A stretch of DNA of 64,000 nucleotides, taken from assembly GCA_039881145.1 (NCBI GenBank), contig JAYKKI010000074.1, positions 11,101,501 through 11,165,500 of the forward strand, given 5' to 3'. The stretch is from Druceiella hillmani (lineage: Eukaryota; Arthropoda; Insecta; Lepidoptera; Hepialidae). Both the position numbers and the translations under genes were made by a program. The notes beneath the pieces are model-generated. The model was not told the origin of the DNA, made no database searches, and was given only the letters and a program-made list of their open reading frames with translations. Below are positions 48,007 through 61,290 of the stretch, piece after piece; positions within the stretch are counted from its first letter, which is position 1; each line of letters opens with the position of its first letter.

Positions 48007-50254
48007 AAACTAAAACACAAAGCAATTCGGCAATCAGGCCCATTTTTTATACTAAATTAAAACAACGTCGCCTGTATAATTGTAATATATGAGATTGGTG
48101 TTGTAAAGTCAAAAGATATTTTGAATATTTTTGCGCTGAAATTTTCTTAACGAAATTGAATTAACTATAATTAGAATAGCAATAATTGATTGCACGATTT
48201 TCATAATCGTCTTTTTTCACTGATTTCTTGTTGGATTTCCTTATTCTTGTTTTATATTGGAAACGTAATTTATGATGATATTTTACATAATAACGTAAGC
48301 AGGAATAATTAAAGGGAAACTCGATGATTATTTATCACACTTTTTTCCGTTAAAACGAATTCATGAAATATCATTTTGTACCATATTTTTCATATCGAAT
48401 TCAATAATTTTTTTTCTACCTTACTAACAAGGGTAATGCAAGTTAAAATGTGTTTTTTTAAATATTTTAATTAATATAGATATGCTTAAGAACACTCATA
48501 AAACATGTTTCTTTTACCGTAACGGATACAATTGAACATGATCTAGTAGACGCAGAGTTATAATACCGCGTTTAATTCTTGGATATCTCGAAAATGGACT
48601 GCTATTGAGCAGTTTACCTGTATAAATGAAAGCATGATAGCGGAGAGTTACTACATCTAAACAGGCAATTAACGGGTTTTGTTTAATATAATTGTAAAGC
48701 AGCCAAAGCGTAAGATTAAAACAAATACCACGGAAAATTACGAAACCTCTTCATGAAAAGGAAAGTTTTAAAGTAATGTTTTTCTCCAATCCAGGATTCC
48801 GCTTAGGGTTCCATGGAAAAATTTGTTCACCATGTACAGAATGGATCATAAGTAAATGATACCACTTCAATTAGTAATAGTAGGTACATCATGAGTAAAT
48901 TGCAACACATCTATTTTTTTCTAAATCATACCACTTTTTTCTGGAATTTAATAAATATGATAAGTAATAATCAAGGAGATGCATTAACCTGTATTTTCGT
49001 TTTGATAAATGTGAGAAATGTGGCAAAAATGTATAAATACTCTTCTTAGAGATCGATGGTGAATTCAACTTTTCTAACTATTCCTTTCATTTGTGTAGTT
49101 TTACAAAATAAAGTTAAAAAGAGAAAAGAATAAACAACCCAAATTTAAGGTTAATTTTGTTTCAAGATCAAGATTGTTTACAATTTGTAATTTACAAATG
49201 AAAATGATTGCCATTGGAAAACCCTTAACGTCTATAATTGGCCCAAATATCTAAGATTAAAAAAATATATTTTCATAAATTTCGAAAAGAAACTTGTTTA
49301 AATAATGATTAATACGATATTTGAAAATTTAACACACAGGTAAAATTTTATTTGCTTCACAGAATGAATATTATTTCAATTTTATTTGCGATTTTAAAAT
49401 AAATCTTCCTGGTTATTTATTATTCAATATGGCAACACACAAATATCCACACTCACAAATAACCGATCAGAACATTGTATCTTGAACAGGTAGTTATTGT
49501 TTTAAAACAACAATAGTGTGTTTATTGCGTAGTGCGTATATCAGTTATCTTTGTTAAATTATTGTAATATGTTCTCGAGTGAGTGAAATTAATGAATATG
49601 TTGTTTTATATTGCGAGCTAATATTTGGACATGATTTAGTATATGCCGAATGCAATTATAATACTGGGGAAGCCATTGGGGTGTAATACTGATGAATCTT
49701 TAGAATAAAATTTACGTAAGTGCATGTCTGCATTATAAAATAAAATAATTTTAATTTTAATTATTGTATACATGTACACAAATTAATTTTGAATTACAAA
49801 ACATCATACAGCAGCGTACGTTGTAACTTGATAAATGATGAAACAAATCGAATGTATCGGATTAGGAGCATATATTTTTACTTTATTTCTTTAATTTACT
49901 AGCTATTACTGGTGTAATATTTAAATGAAGTATGCTAAGTTAATTCAGACCGAATTTATGGTTTGTTTTCTAGTTTTTTACAACAAATTAATGACAATTT
50001 AGGTTAACATTAAACAATTTATAATACGTTACTAGTCACTAAACTAACCATTAGCGTTTTTACACTGGTGCAAGCTTACAAATAACTATAATTTCATGCA
50101 AAATTTAAATTTTAATTGTTCTATAAGCTAATCGACTTATTCAAAAAATTATATCTTTCCAGATTATGCATGATGGCGCTTTTTAGTGATTAAATATACA
50201 TACGTATATACACACACATTCACTACACACACACACACTCTAATTAAGCAGCAG
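48007..50254. other. Non-coding, no gene recognised
   Basis: A+T-rich without frames over 60 codons. A CA-rich run (50207-50238) precedes the inverted tandem copy. Confidence 0.6.
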
Positions 50255-50500
50255 TACACCCATAGGATCAAGACTGAGAAGTTAGAATCCAACATTTAAT
50301 GGCAGAGGTTTGTCTTGATACCCATAATGCCAATTTTAAAGCAGCAGATACTTAAGTCTCACGGTTTAGGCAGTTAGTCTCTGGCCGCATTGGGATTGAG
50401 GAATTGAACTGAGGATTCAAGGACAGAATCTCTTCTTAGAAATCCAAAATAATAATTTAAATACAGCAAATCTTCAGTTTAAGCAGGCAGGTTGAAATTA
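50255..50500 (-). repeat. Inverted copy of the 27-kb tandem array (two units)
   Basis: Read on the minus strand, unit one has TGAGACTTAAGTATCTGCTG, AAAATTGGCATTAT, CTCTGCCATTAAATGTTGGA, TTCTAACTTCTCAGTCTTGA. A second, more diverged unit spans 50395-50500. This matches units 4-5 of 27121-27690 in order and length (about 110 bp), so both loci carry the same satellite-like family. Confidence 0.6.
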
Positions 50501-50540
50501 CATTGTGTAAATGTAACAGTATATACTTACATATGTATCG

Positions 50541-50735
50541 GACGACACTCGTCCCACGGTGTATTGACGTGAGGTAGCGCGGTGTGGCCCGTGATATCAC
50601 AGGCCGTGAGAAACCGCTATTTATCACCGCCATAACGAGTCAACACGTTCCGCATTGGGCGCCACACTTTCCACGGTACGCTGGCGTTAACGCAGCGCGG
50701 CCCTTGAAATCCCGGTCCGTAATAAGCTACCTTCA
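50541..50735 (+). repeat. G+C-rich tandem duplication, period about 117 bp
   Basis: Units start near 50541 and 50658. Shared blocks: CGACACTCGTCCCACGG versus CGCCACACTTTCCACGG; GTAGCGCGGTGTGGCCCGTG versus ACGCAGCGCGGCCCTTG; and GGCCGTGAGAAAC versus GGTCCGTAATAAG. It is much richer in G+C than its surroundings. A 69-codon frame (50584-50793) crosses it without recognisable motifs. It directly follows the inverted array copy and has a similar period, so it may be an old part of the same array. Confidence 0.6.
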
Positions 50736-51659
50736 AAAGAAAGCTTGCGGTGTCCAGATCAACACAGTTCAATTTGGTTCTCAGTTCACCTAATCTAGAT
50801 AAAATTCATTATACAAGCTTAAGTATTTTAATAATAATTAAAATTAATGTGTAATTATAATTTCTTCTTCTTCCTTAGACAATTCAAACGCATTAGTGTA
50901 GGCCTTCTTCATTCTATATTGCTCCACTTGACTTTGTGCTTTCTTTAACTATTTCACTACAGCTGATGTTTTATTATCAACGTACCAAGGAATATTTGAT
51001 CTTTGTTATGAGCGCTTCTCAGTCCACAGTCCCCAAACTATCCAGTCCATTGCCTTTTAAGTCTCTATACTCGTTTTATGAATTTCGCGACCCTTCTCTT
51101 CTTTCTGAACTTCTCGTTTTTCTTTCGGGCTCTCAGTGTAATTATAATGATCCAAAATAAAAAATGATTTGCTATTTAATTGTTTTTAAAGGATTTTTAA
51201 AAACACAACGGCAAACTTATAATTTCACCCCTCACCCACCCTTGGTTTAAAAGTTAGATGCGAACATAATTACATCATTTTTGATTAGGAAATTATCATA
51301 TTATTTTCTATGAAGGAATATTATTTACATATTAATATAAAAAATAAAATAATAAAACATAAAATAAAATAAAAGAATTGAAAGATATCATAAATTTGGA
51401 ATGCACTTTTTAACAAAATACAAATATTAATATGTAACTATAAACTGTATATTATTTGGCAGCATTTATAAGATACGCCTGGACTAAGTCAGCAAAAATT
51501 TCTTAACTTTTTGATTTGATCCAATATTTAAAACTGGCGTTAATTCAACGTTACGTATCAGAGTTAATAATTATATCAATAATCAATATCAGTAATATAA
51601 TTAATAATTTAAAAGTTAAATTATTCAAACTCATACTTGGCGTCGAAAGAAATAATTTA
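50736..51659. other. Non-coding, no gene recognised
   Basis: An unrecognised 74-codon frame lies at 50936-51160. It is serine- and leucine-rich and has no motif I can name. The rest is A+T-rich. Confidence 0.5.
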
Positions 51660-51905
51660 TAATAAAAAAGGAAAAAACACGAGCCCCGTGCAATGCGTCT
51701 GATAGCCGACAACTCACTTCGTTGCCACGGCGCCGTGGCAAAGTTTCTTTGTTGAACTTCGTTTCCTCTCGTTTTTTTCGTCACTTGGCTACGAATAACA
51801 CGGGCTCGTATTCCTCGTCCGGTTTACACTTTTCATACAAACTTCCTCTAGGGTGGCTGTGAATAAAGACAACAGCGAAAGTTACTGGGCCGGAAATTAT
51901 ATTCC
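51660..51905 (-). repeat. G+C-rich island G, copy 1
   Basis: Homologous to 63014-63245 in the same orientation. The best part, 51760-51900, matches 63100-63235: TGTCGCTTGG-TACGAA-AACAC (here CGTCACTTGGCTACGAATAA), CTTTTCAT, CTTCCTCTAGGGTGGCTGTG, AATAAAGAC, GCGAAAGTTACTGGGCC. On the minus strand both copies are open in one frame: IISG(P/S)VTFA(V/A)VFI(H/R)SH, then VLFV(A/T)K. Here that frame then meets a stop, which the 63-kb copy lacks. The minus strand also shows TTGTCTTTATTCACAG, a plausible splice acceptor, at the same point in both. It may be an unclassified transposon or a duplicated exon-like segment. Confidence 0.6.
51722..51741. repeat. Perfect 20-bp G+C-rich palindrome
   Basis: TTGCCACGGCGCCGTGGCAA equals its own reverse complement. 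It stands out in this A+T-rich window and lies within island G copy 1. Copy 2 has only AGCAACGGCGTAGCAAG at that place. Confidence 0.9.
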
Positions 51906-52124
51906 AATGCACACGTTAGAATAGTGCCTGGAGTCGAAATGTTCTTTTAATATTTAGCTTTACTTAAATTATTATTATATTGTTATATTTGTTTAAGCTA
52001 CAACAAGTTTACGCACCGTGGAATATTTAATGATGATCAACACATTGTTACTTAATGAACTAACATTATGTTTTAGGATCGTAGTTAAGAAGATCGGAAA
52101 GATCAAAAAACCAATACAGCGACA
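51906..52124. other. Non-coding spacer
   Basis: A+T-rich; nothing recognised. Confidence 0.6.
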
Positions 52125-52195
52125 TTTATTTATTTATTTATGTATCTACTTTAATGTATCTAATTGATACACATATCTGTTACAATAGTACGCAT
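52125..52195 (-). mobile_element. tRNA-derived SINE, 3' tail fragment (copy 3)
   Basis: On the minus strand: CATATGTATCA-type tail (here ATATGTGTATCAATTAGATA), then ACATTAAAGTAGATACATAA and (ATAA)n. This matches the 3' ends of the SINEs at 10881-11105 and 15276-15467. The tRNA-like head and body are missing, as expected for 5'-truncated insertion or decay. Confidence 0.7.
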
Positions 52196-54951
52196 CAAGT
52201 TTATAATTTATGAATATGGTACATTCATCACTATTATATAATTAGACTCATTATGTATTACGAAAGTAAATCGCAAACGATTGAATTGAAACATTCACTT
52301 GCTTATTATTGGAACGAAGATGAAACGAACTGGTATAACGATTAGATATTACAAGTGTCAAAAAAAATTGTACACTACTCTTAAAATTGTTTATCGAAAT
52401 TCTCGAATTTTTTACCAGTTCATTTTGCATTTTGAAAATTTAAAATTAACTAGTAAAATTTAAAAAGTTTTGCGCCACAAAATTCACTATGTTGAATAAT
52501 GTATAAATACTTGGACAAGGATGAGAGGATATTGATTACGATAAACATTCTTCAAGACCAAATTTCACGTAATGTTTTTATTTATAAGGAATCTTAATAA
52601 CATTACTTATAGTTTTGGAAAACTGAGTCTCTCAAATTTTTAGTAAAATATAAATATAATGTTTATATAATGGCTTTGTATTTTGAAGAAATAAATATTA
52701 ATGACTATAGGTGATTTGCGAAGTTTCAAGCAGCTAATATGAACGATAATTCTGTTATTAATTAGAAAATCCTTGGGACAGGCCTGGACTGGCCTTGAGC
52801 TATTTTTAATTGTAAATGGTGTTATTATTATAATCAAGGTATTCAATCAACCACTTATTTTGAAAATATATTAATTGTTCCGTAAATTCAAAAGACAATT
52901 TGATGGTGAATTAGGTACACATATAATAAAAACTTAACCATAATAATGACAAATTATTTTTCTGAAAACAAAATTAATTTTTCGGGAAATAAACAAATAT
53001 TTGATATTGATAAATGTAACAAGGTTTCACAGGTGGCATGTTTTTTTTAATGTAACCGGGATCAGCACTATTTTCTGTATAATATATTTAAACATGATAT
53101 TCAAATCGCCAAAATATCATTGAACTTTAGAAATTTTATAAGTGTAAAATATTCTTTCCTCAACGTGTTCTTAATGAGAAGGTTTTTAGCAGCTGCTAAT
53201 TTAATATATTATGGTAGATAAATGTTTTTAAATTCCGGTCTAAAATTTAATGAGGAGCGACTTGCTTTATTAAAAAACGAAAGAAATTTTTATATCAAGG
53301 AAATAATGTCCACGTTTTGTACAACACGAAAAATTACTAAGGGGTGTGACAAACCAAGATAAGGGAAGTATCCGAAGACGAGTAATTTGATTTCAGATTT
53401 ATTTTTGAATAAGTTGGCTTAAGACATTCGTCAAATATGAGGAAAACTCGTATTGCCCATTGATGTACATACAAAAGTTCAAATAATTAAGTGTACATAA
53501 TATTGTATAATATTATCTAGCTCGCATTTCACGGAGATAAGTTAATAATAGTATTGCTTTATCTCTTTAGTTAAAGAATTGCAAGTTAACTAAAAAGAAA
53601 TTTGACATTAATTTTTACTAAATGCCTTTATCGTGACTTTTTTCTTGTGTTTCACATGCATAGATTAAGAGAGGAGAGACAAGCTTTTTTACATTAAGGA
53701 TACTCGTATCTAGCAAAAGAGACACCGCAATAAAAAAATCATGTAAGATTTTGGAAGCAGTATCGAAAGGCTTTTTCTATGTCACACCAGTCGATGTCGT
53801 TGTGAAAAAAGATAATTTTAATCCAAACTAGTATCGTTAGGAAAAAAATACTTTGAAAAAGTAAAGTAATAAGTAAATTTTCTTAAACTAGATACATACA
53901 GTTGCCGAGTGCACTGAAGTTTATGATTTATCGGATACTTGAAACAAACTATGCTAGCATTACTTTGTACGTGATTGTATTTCGCTCGCGAACTCATTTA
54001 GTTCTCATGACTAATTGTATGCTCATTATTGCACTTATTGCTACTAACATGTTGATAAAAACGGTATCACAACTCTTATTACTAAAATTTGTTTTTTTAT
54101 TTTGAACAAAGTTTGATTTTTAAATAATATTGTTTGATTGCTTATAAAATGAAAAAAAAATAAAAACACTATAATTATAATACGCTTGTGATTAAATATT
54201 CTAAAAATAGACTCTTCTCAATTTTCAGCCAGAAAATATAGTTCACGTAATATTTTTTTGCTAGAAGTTTGTATCACAATTTAGGGGGTTGTCTGATAGT
54301 AGATTGGTTCAATTTTTTAACCATAACACCTCATGCTCCAAGGAGTTATTTTTTAAATTAAATTTTCATAACAATCTAGCACCCTTATATCATATTAAAA
54401 TACATGACGTTCCACTGCAGGGCATGCGGCAGCTATGAAAATGTAATTATACAAAAATTATCGGTTTTAAATACGTATATACAATAAGACCACTTTGTTG
54501 TCAGGCATGGCTCCCAACCGCGATATAAATTTTAATCGATGAACATGAATTCCCATGTAATGAGTAGCCTTAACTACTTTTTGATGGATTATTGTCGACA
54601 TCTTTCTTCAAATTTCACTTTCTATGGGTTACTCTTGGCGCCTTTTTATTTAGTAACTGACACAGTTCGAGTAACAAATAAAAGCAGGACGGAATTGAAG
54701 TATGAAAAAAACAGGAATTCCAAAAAAAATATTTTTCCTGACATCAGTATGATTCTTAAGCTTTGTAATTTACATAGAAAATTGCTTTTATAGAAAGCAG
54801 TGGGAAATTTAACAACAAAAGGACTAAGTGAATTGTCAAAAATTAATCCCACAATCTAGACTGACATTTAAGGTATATTCGAGGGTTGGTTGAACCATTT
54901 CAAATGAGATATTTAAAAATTAATGTAACTAAGTCCAAATAATAATGTTTG
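52196..54951. other. Non-coding, no gene recognised
   Basis: Frames at 52640-52846, 53902-54105, 54539-54793 and 54646-54852 are unrecognised and partly overlap on opposite strands, as chance frames do. CAGGCCTGGACTGGCCTTG at 52780-52798 is a small G+C-rich imperfect palindrome. Confidence 0.5.
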
Positions 54952-54969
54952 TGTGTGTACATATATATG

Positions 54970-55033
<64 letters not shown>
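54952..55033. repeat. (TG)n/(TA)n microsatellite
   Basis: A few TG units, then about 70 bp of TA with one CATA interruption. Confidence 0.95.
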
Positions 55034-55037
<4 letters not shown>

Positions 55038-58000
55038 ATGATTTATATCTTGACTATTATATTAAGGTAGATAAATAAATAAATATATTCTAATATAAGG
55101 GTATTAACATTATTCATTATGAGTTTTCAATTCACGAGTTTAGTTTGGCTGCGAGAATTTTAAATTTTGATACACAAGTAAAAAGGGATTAAAAGGTTTT
55201 GATCACACTGACAATGTCAATCTGTCAGAGTTTTATTAACTCCACTACGTAGCAATTGCAAATGAATTCAAATGTTTGTAAATTATTTAGGCGTGAAAAT
55301 TTAAAACTCTCCCGTTTCCACACATTTGAGAATCTATATTCCTAATCATTGTAAATATCTTCCTCTCATGTGCACGCCTATGCGCAGGCGCACGCGGACG
55401 CCCACAGATTATATGTTTTAAAAATCGTTTTAACAATATATTATGCATCATTTGTATATATTAGGCGTAGTAACAAAGTATATTAATCATATCCAGTAGT
55501 GCTAGTTAATATACTTTATTCCTATACCTAACATATAACAATTATGTATAATATATTATGCACAAATATTTATACGGATTTTTTATTAGGTAAATTAATA
55601 TTTAAAAAAAAAATAAAAAGTATGGAATATCGTATGAAAGAGCAATTGACAAATAGGTAAAATCTATTTTCCACTCCACCACCGTTATTTTCCAACATAC
55701 AGTAAGTAAGAATATGAAACAGTTTTTTATGAGTCAAATGTAAGGTAGTGGGAAGATGATGATTTTAATTGTCATAGTTTTTGAGATATCCACGATAATA
55801 TAGGATTAATAAAAAGTCGGTCTTATTAAAAAATTTATGGAACCAAACACTTCACATAAATAATAAATAAAATAACATTTTTAAAAAAATTAAAGTGGTC
55901 TACATCAAATTATACAGATCAAATTTTGATTATACACCGTAGTTAACTGACTATTAAATATTACCTTATTTAAAGATTATGATTATGTTTTCAAATAAAC
56001 AAAATTCTTTTCCCCCTTTAAAAAAAACTAAGGAACCATCTTAGTTATATTCATGTTTGGAAAATTTCGTATAAGGGGAGTGTTTGGGATTGTGTAGAAG
56101 CCAAAACAATTTTATGTAGAATTCTGGTCCATTTATCTTCATGGCACGAAGTGACAAGTAGAGTTTATGCAATATAACTCGTCGGTTATATTGCGAAAAC
56201 GATTTTTAAAAAATGTTAACTCAAAGCTATAAAATATTAATCGTATGAAAAAATATCTCGAATAAAAGTTGTGGAGAATTTAATTCTTTGAAAGAAAAAC
56301 CTTTGTTCTTTTATCGTAAACTTCACCGTTCACGAGGTATAAAACATTTTTAATTTTTCTGAATTACGGATTTAGCAAGCCGAAATTTATATAATAAACA
56401 ATAAAAAAAGTGTGCGTTATTTACGTATTTCTATTAGCTAACTAATATCTGCAATGTAGGTAATTATTTATAAGACGTGTTAGGAATATTCGTTGCTATA
56501 CATAGTTATATATCTACGAACATATCCGTTATTAAGGTTACTCATTTTTCCGAGCAATCAGAACGGCTCCATTATACGATTCGCAGTAAGTCGGTCGCAT
56601 TGAGTTCCGCTCGTGCTGCAAAAGTATGACGTCGAATCCACCTTACGGTTTATAATTTTCACAGTAGCTATCGACAAGCAGCTTTGTACAATATTGTTAG
56701 TCATAATAAATTAACACTAAAAAATTGAAGAAAAACCACATACAGGAAGTTTTCGCTAATAGCGGATCAGTAGTTTAATTGTAAGATTCAGTAGTTATCT
56801 TAGTCATATCAAATTTGCCCACTTAAATATTGAATTTCTAATAAAAAAAAGAGATTTTAAATGTAAATTATGTAAGTTAAGGATAAAATAAGTACATTAT
56901 TTATCCGCTTCATTATAGTAAAATAGAATCACTTATGAAATATGGTCTCAGAAATTTCGTGGGACAATGAATACGCATACAATTTTCTGTATGTTATTTT
57001 TTTATAGTTTATATAATATGTAATACACAGTTCCAATAGTATCCATAAATCAAAGGGGCGTATGGGTTTCAAAATGTTTTAATTATAAAAACAAAATATA
57101 AACATCACCCAATACCTTAAATAGAAAGCCACCTTTAAGTTAAATGCTTTCTGTCTTTCGCCTTTTGTTTCATTTACACATGTATTGTGGTAACGACATA
57201 TAGTGATAATATTTAATTAATTGCATTCACAAAGAACCAAAAAAAATACCTGTTAAAGTTTAATCTAATTAGGTTCATATTTTTTAAGGCACTGTGCACA
57301 AGAAAACGGATAGGCTTGCGTCTTTATACATTCAAGTGAATGTATCTTAACCAGAACACACTCGTAAAGCGCACGGTGTTGTCAAGTCAGACGAGAATGC
57401 TTCAATTGCGGTTTGACACGAAGCTCGACCCAAAATGTTACTTTAAAGAGTAATAATATGTTGACGTCGCTGCCACGAAGTCTTGTGATGTTTGTCGTTC
57501 GATAGAACCAAACATAACATTCACACGTAGACGATCTCTTTTGACTCGAATCATTATGATGTGTCGATTGTCGTTTAGCGTAACATTCATTACTCTCTAA
57601 TGTCATCAATTACGTAATGAGGTAAAAAATACTTTCCAATTTTTTATTTTATATTATTGAAAATTCTAGCATCTTAGGGTTATTGAACGTAATTCTTAAG
57701 TTTCTCTGTTGTACATTTTGAAGAGAATGAAAATAGCGATTTCACTTCATATGCATATAGGAAACGATTCTGCATTAAACTTTTTTCCTAATAGCGAAAG
57801 TGTAACAAAGTGTGAAGAGATTATTGGTCGCAAAATACGTAACAATTTAAAAAAGAGAATAAATATAAAAAATCGTTTTATAAATATACATTGTGTTATT
57901 TTAATCAAAGATAACCTTCCGGGATCGGGTTTATTGTACGTTCTCAGTTGTTCTTAATCTTTAAATAACATATTCATTGATGTTATATCTACATATTCCA

Positions 58001-59368
58001 GTAATTATGTGGGTATAATTTAGTTTTCGTCCGTAGTTTATTTTTTTTCGGTATTAATTGTACTGTTGAAAAATATTATAGGTTGACGCGCAAACTTGCT
58101 TCAACCCTTAAGTTTCATAGTTCATTAAAATTGAGATATTATCTTATGAAAATCTTTGTATCGTGTTTAATGCAACATTTTAATTTACTTTTCATGTTTA
58201 AACAATTACCCAAACAAAGTTTATTAGGTTTATAATTGTTTCCATTATTGTAGTTTATAAACTAATTATGGTAATAAGCTGTACTAACTACATGATACGA
58301 ACTATGTCACAGTTACTGACCAGGTGTTGTTATAATATGCTTGCTCCGATAAAACAATGGATACTGTCCGACTGTGTAATACATGGGATATTTTTTAACT
58401 TTAAAATTTATGGCTATACTACTAATTTCTTGGTGGAATTGGAGCGAGTTGGAAATGAAGTGGGTGAAAGTTGTGATTAAAGAGCATGTTTTTATTTATT
58501 TATGGATAAACACTGACCATCCTGAAATGGTTCAAGTCAATATGCGGATATTATTATTTAACGTTCCCGGCTCTCTTCAACAAGAAAAGGCATTAAATTT
58601 ACACTTATTAATAATCATTTATTTGATTATTTCTTAGTATAAATTTGCTCTTTACGTGTTAATATTGAACTATATTTTTAAATTAGAGTTAATTCTATGA
58701 AAATAAATATAACGATTATAAGAAGCGGTTAAAATTGTGCCATAATATTGATTTAAATTTACGATTTTTATTCCAGATGGAAATTTACGAGTAAAAAAGA
58801 AGTAAAAATAAATTAATTTTATGCTTTTGAAAACAAGGGGTAGAATTTTGTAGTTAAGTATCAAACGTCCTAGAGTTTAGAAGTCAATTATATTAATTGA
58901 ATCATAGTTTTCTCTAATACTTAGAGATGTGGAAAAAGAAAAATTTATAACTTTCATTGCAATTTCACTGCGATTTACAACGAAATTGCGTCCGAAAAAA
59001 TCAAAAAGTTTATTCAAATGCTAATAATCGAAACGCCACAAGCACGTAAACATTCGGCGCGTGTATAAAGGTTTGAATTATATCATCATGCTAACTATAG
59101 AAACAGATTTTTAAGCCATATATAACATATGTGGGATATTATCATTCATTCAGTAGCTTGAATTGAAAATGTAGTAAGCATAAATTAGTAATAATATAGT
59201 TGTTACCGGTATAAAAAGAAAAAAAAGATATTTCTAGATAACTAAAGATTGTAATAAATTATTCATTAAAACGAAAACTTGTAGAAACTTTGCTTCATCC
59301 GTGAGTTAAGCTGGTATTACGTCTTTTTTGTTAGTTTAATTCTAAAAAAGCTGTTTCATAATTTTACG

Positions 59369-59370
<2 letters not shown>
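55034..59370. other. Non-coding, no gene recognised
   Basis: Frames at 57382-57609 (minus), 57709-57957, 58268-58480 and 58383-58637 are unrecognised. 56560-56650 and 57350-57600 are less A+T-rich than average and could be old transposon pieces; no family was identified. Confidence 0.5.

Positions 59371-59435
<65 letters not shown>
59371..59435. repeat. (TA)n microsatellite
   Basis: About 64 bp of uninterrupted TA. Confidence 0.97.
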
Positions 59436-59437
<2 letters not shown>

Positions 59438-60849
59438 GGAGTAGTAATAAAACATATTAAGCAGCACTATATCCTTTATTACCTACTATGTCAAATTTTC
59501 CAGGTTCTACTTCAAGCGGTTTCTGAGAAAAACGCCTGTAACAGATTAATAAATGGATCCGTGATCTTATCGGTGTCGTATATTTCTTTTTGAAGCATAA
59601 AATTCTAAAAAAGAAGCATTGAACTAAAAACCTGTCGAAAGCTGTAAAAGCTGTCGAAAGCTTTATCTGGGCCACTCTACAAACTCATTTTTACAGTCAA
59701 CTCATGCGGCACTCCCTTTTACATGAAAAAAATTATTCAAACGGTTTTTATAAAAAGGATCCTGTTATCATTACCGACCCACACACGATTTACCCACTCG
59801 CTTGGGCCTCTACATTAGTCCTTTTGACAACTCACTCGTCAACGTCGTAGCCATTAGCCGTTTTCCCAACTCATTGCGCCATTCGTTAATTCTAAGCTGA
59901 ACGTCAAATAATAAAAAAAGAGTAATTATTTATTTATACTCTTCGCCTTTGCTTTCTTCAATATCTTTGAACCGCTATAGATTAACTGAAGAAATTATGA
60001 TGGTGCTTTATCCATTGTATGTTAGCACTTTATTATTTTCAATTCAACTATTTATTGATTGTAATGATAACTCTCATCGATGGAGTGTGATATGAACGCG
60101 GGATAAAATAAGGAATAAGGCTAATAGATTATCCTACTAATATTACGAAACTCTATTGGAGTGAGATATGTTATCCTATTATTTCTACTCTGCTTTCATT
60201 CTGTCCGTCTATCATAGTCAGTTATCTCGTGATTTTTCAAGGTTGTAAATTTAAATTTTATTCAAATTTAATTAATTATAACCACCAGATATACTGAAAT
60301 CTGTTAGGTACCAGTACAATTCGTACTTTAAATAATCCGTAAATGTTCAACATTTAAATGTTCAAAGTGTTTCTACTAAGCTGTACATGTGTAAAAACGT
60401 AACACAAATGTCATGAACTCAAACTTTATATATTTGACATTTGCTGTCCATGAATTTTCATGCATAAGTCATCAACACTTAGCTTTATTTGGTTTGCATT
60501 ATTAGGATAATCTACAAACTCGAGAACAGTAAAAGCTGAGTATATAACTTTAGATACCTGTATAAACTCAAACCAAGTTCCTTTCTTTGAGTTAACATTG
60601 GAAATCTTACTCTATAACTGAACAATTTTTCGTATTTTCATGATATTTACGTATTATGTGACCGCACCGCACCATAAACGTATCATCCGTTTATATATGA
60701 TTGGAATCATTTTCGTTTATGACATCGAAATGTTTGTTTCAAAAATTCAAATAATTTAATTTGTTACCGAAACATAAAGAAAACTTTTGGTATTATTATG
60801 AAATAAAAATTGAATTCTGACTACAACTCGTATCGTAATGAATGATCGG
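59436..60849. other. Non-coding, with a possible repeat end
   Basis: The 72-codon minus frame at 59457-59675 is unrecognised. ATCCTACTAATATTACGAAA at 60132-60151, followed by TTCTGTCCGTCTATCATAG near 60198, resembles a block common in arthropod dispersed repeats; a remnant is likely but not proven. Confidence 0.45.
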
Positions 60850-61290
60850 CAACCAACTTGTAATTAGTTTTTCAATGTCACTGTAAGAGGCTAATGTCGG
60901 GCGGGTGCACGCTGGGTAAAGTGTCGGTTGGTGGCGTACGTTGTTGATCGGTCGGTGGGCAGCATTGATCAAAATAACGGTGTGGGGGCTATTCGGTCCG
61001 CTTAGGTTCTAATCCGAACCTCAATTCGTACAAATTAATCATTCGGGTCGGTCCCCGATAACATAACTTTACCCATTTATATAGAATATTAGAGCCGGAA
61101 ATAGTGTGCCCACGGCGCTTTAATTACATTTTAACTGTATAATGGAAATGAGGAGGGTTGTATATTCACGTGTTTAATTGAAAGTAATTACTTAATTAGA
61201 AAGTCGACTGTATCGTCGCACATCCCTTCGCCGACGAGGGCGAGGTGGAATAGCTGGCAGTTGTAATAGTAACTCCTAGCCACTTTATTT
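60850..61290. other. G+C-richer island without a recognised frame
   Basis: Contrasts with the flanks. It starts with the 26-bp string at 60858-60883 that is repeated exactly at 63037-63062. It holds a CACGTG-like E-box (TTCACGTG) and several TAATTA/TTAATTA homeodomain-type strings around 61130-61200, plus AGGTTC-TAATCC-GAACCT (a 6-bp hairpin) near 61003. It could be a repeat related to island G or a conserved regulatory segment; sequence alone does not decide. Confidence 0.4.

Noticed and set aside
57382..57609. 75-codon minus-strand frame in a less A+T-rich patch
   Set aside because: Cys/Arg-rich but matches nothing I recognise; no second copy or flanking signal.
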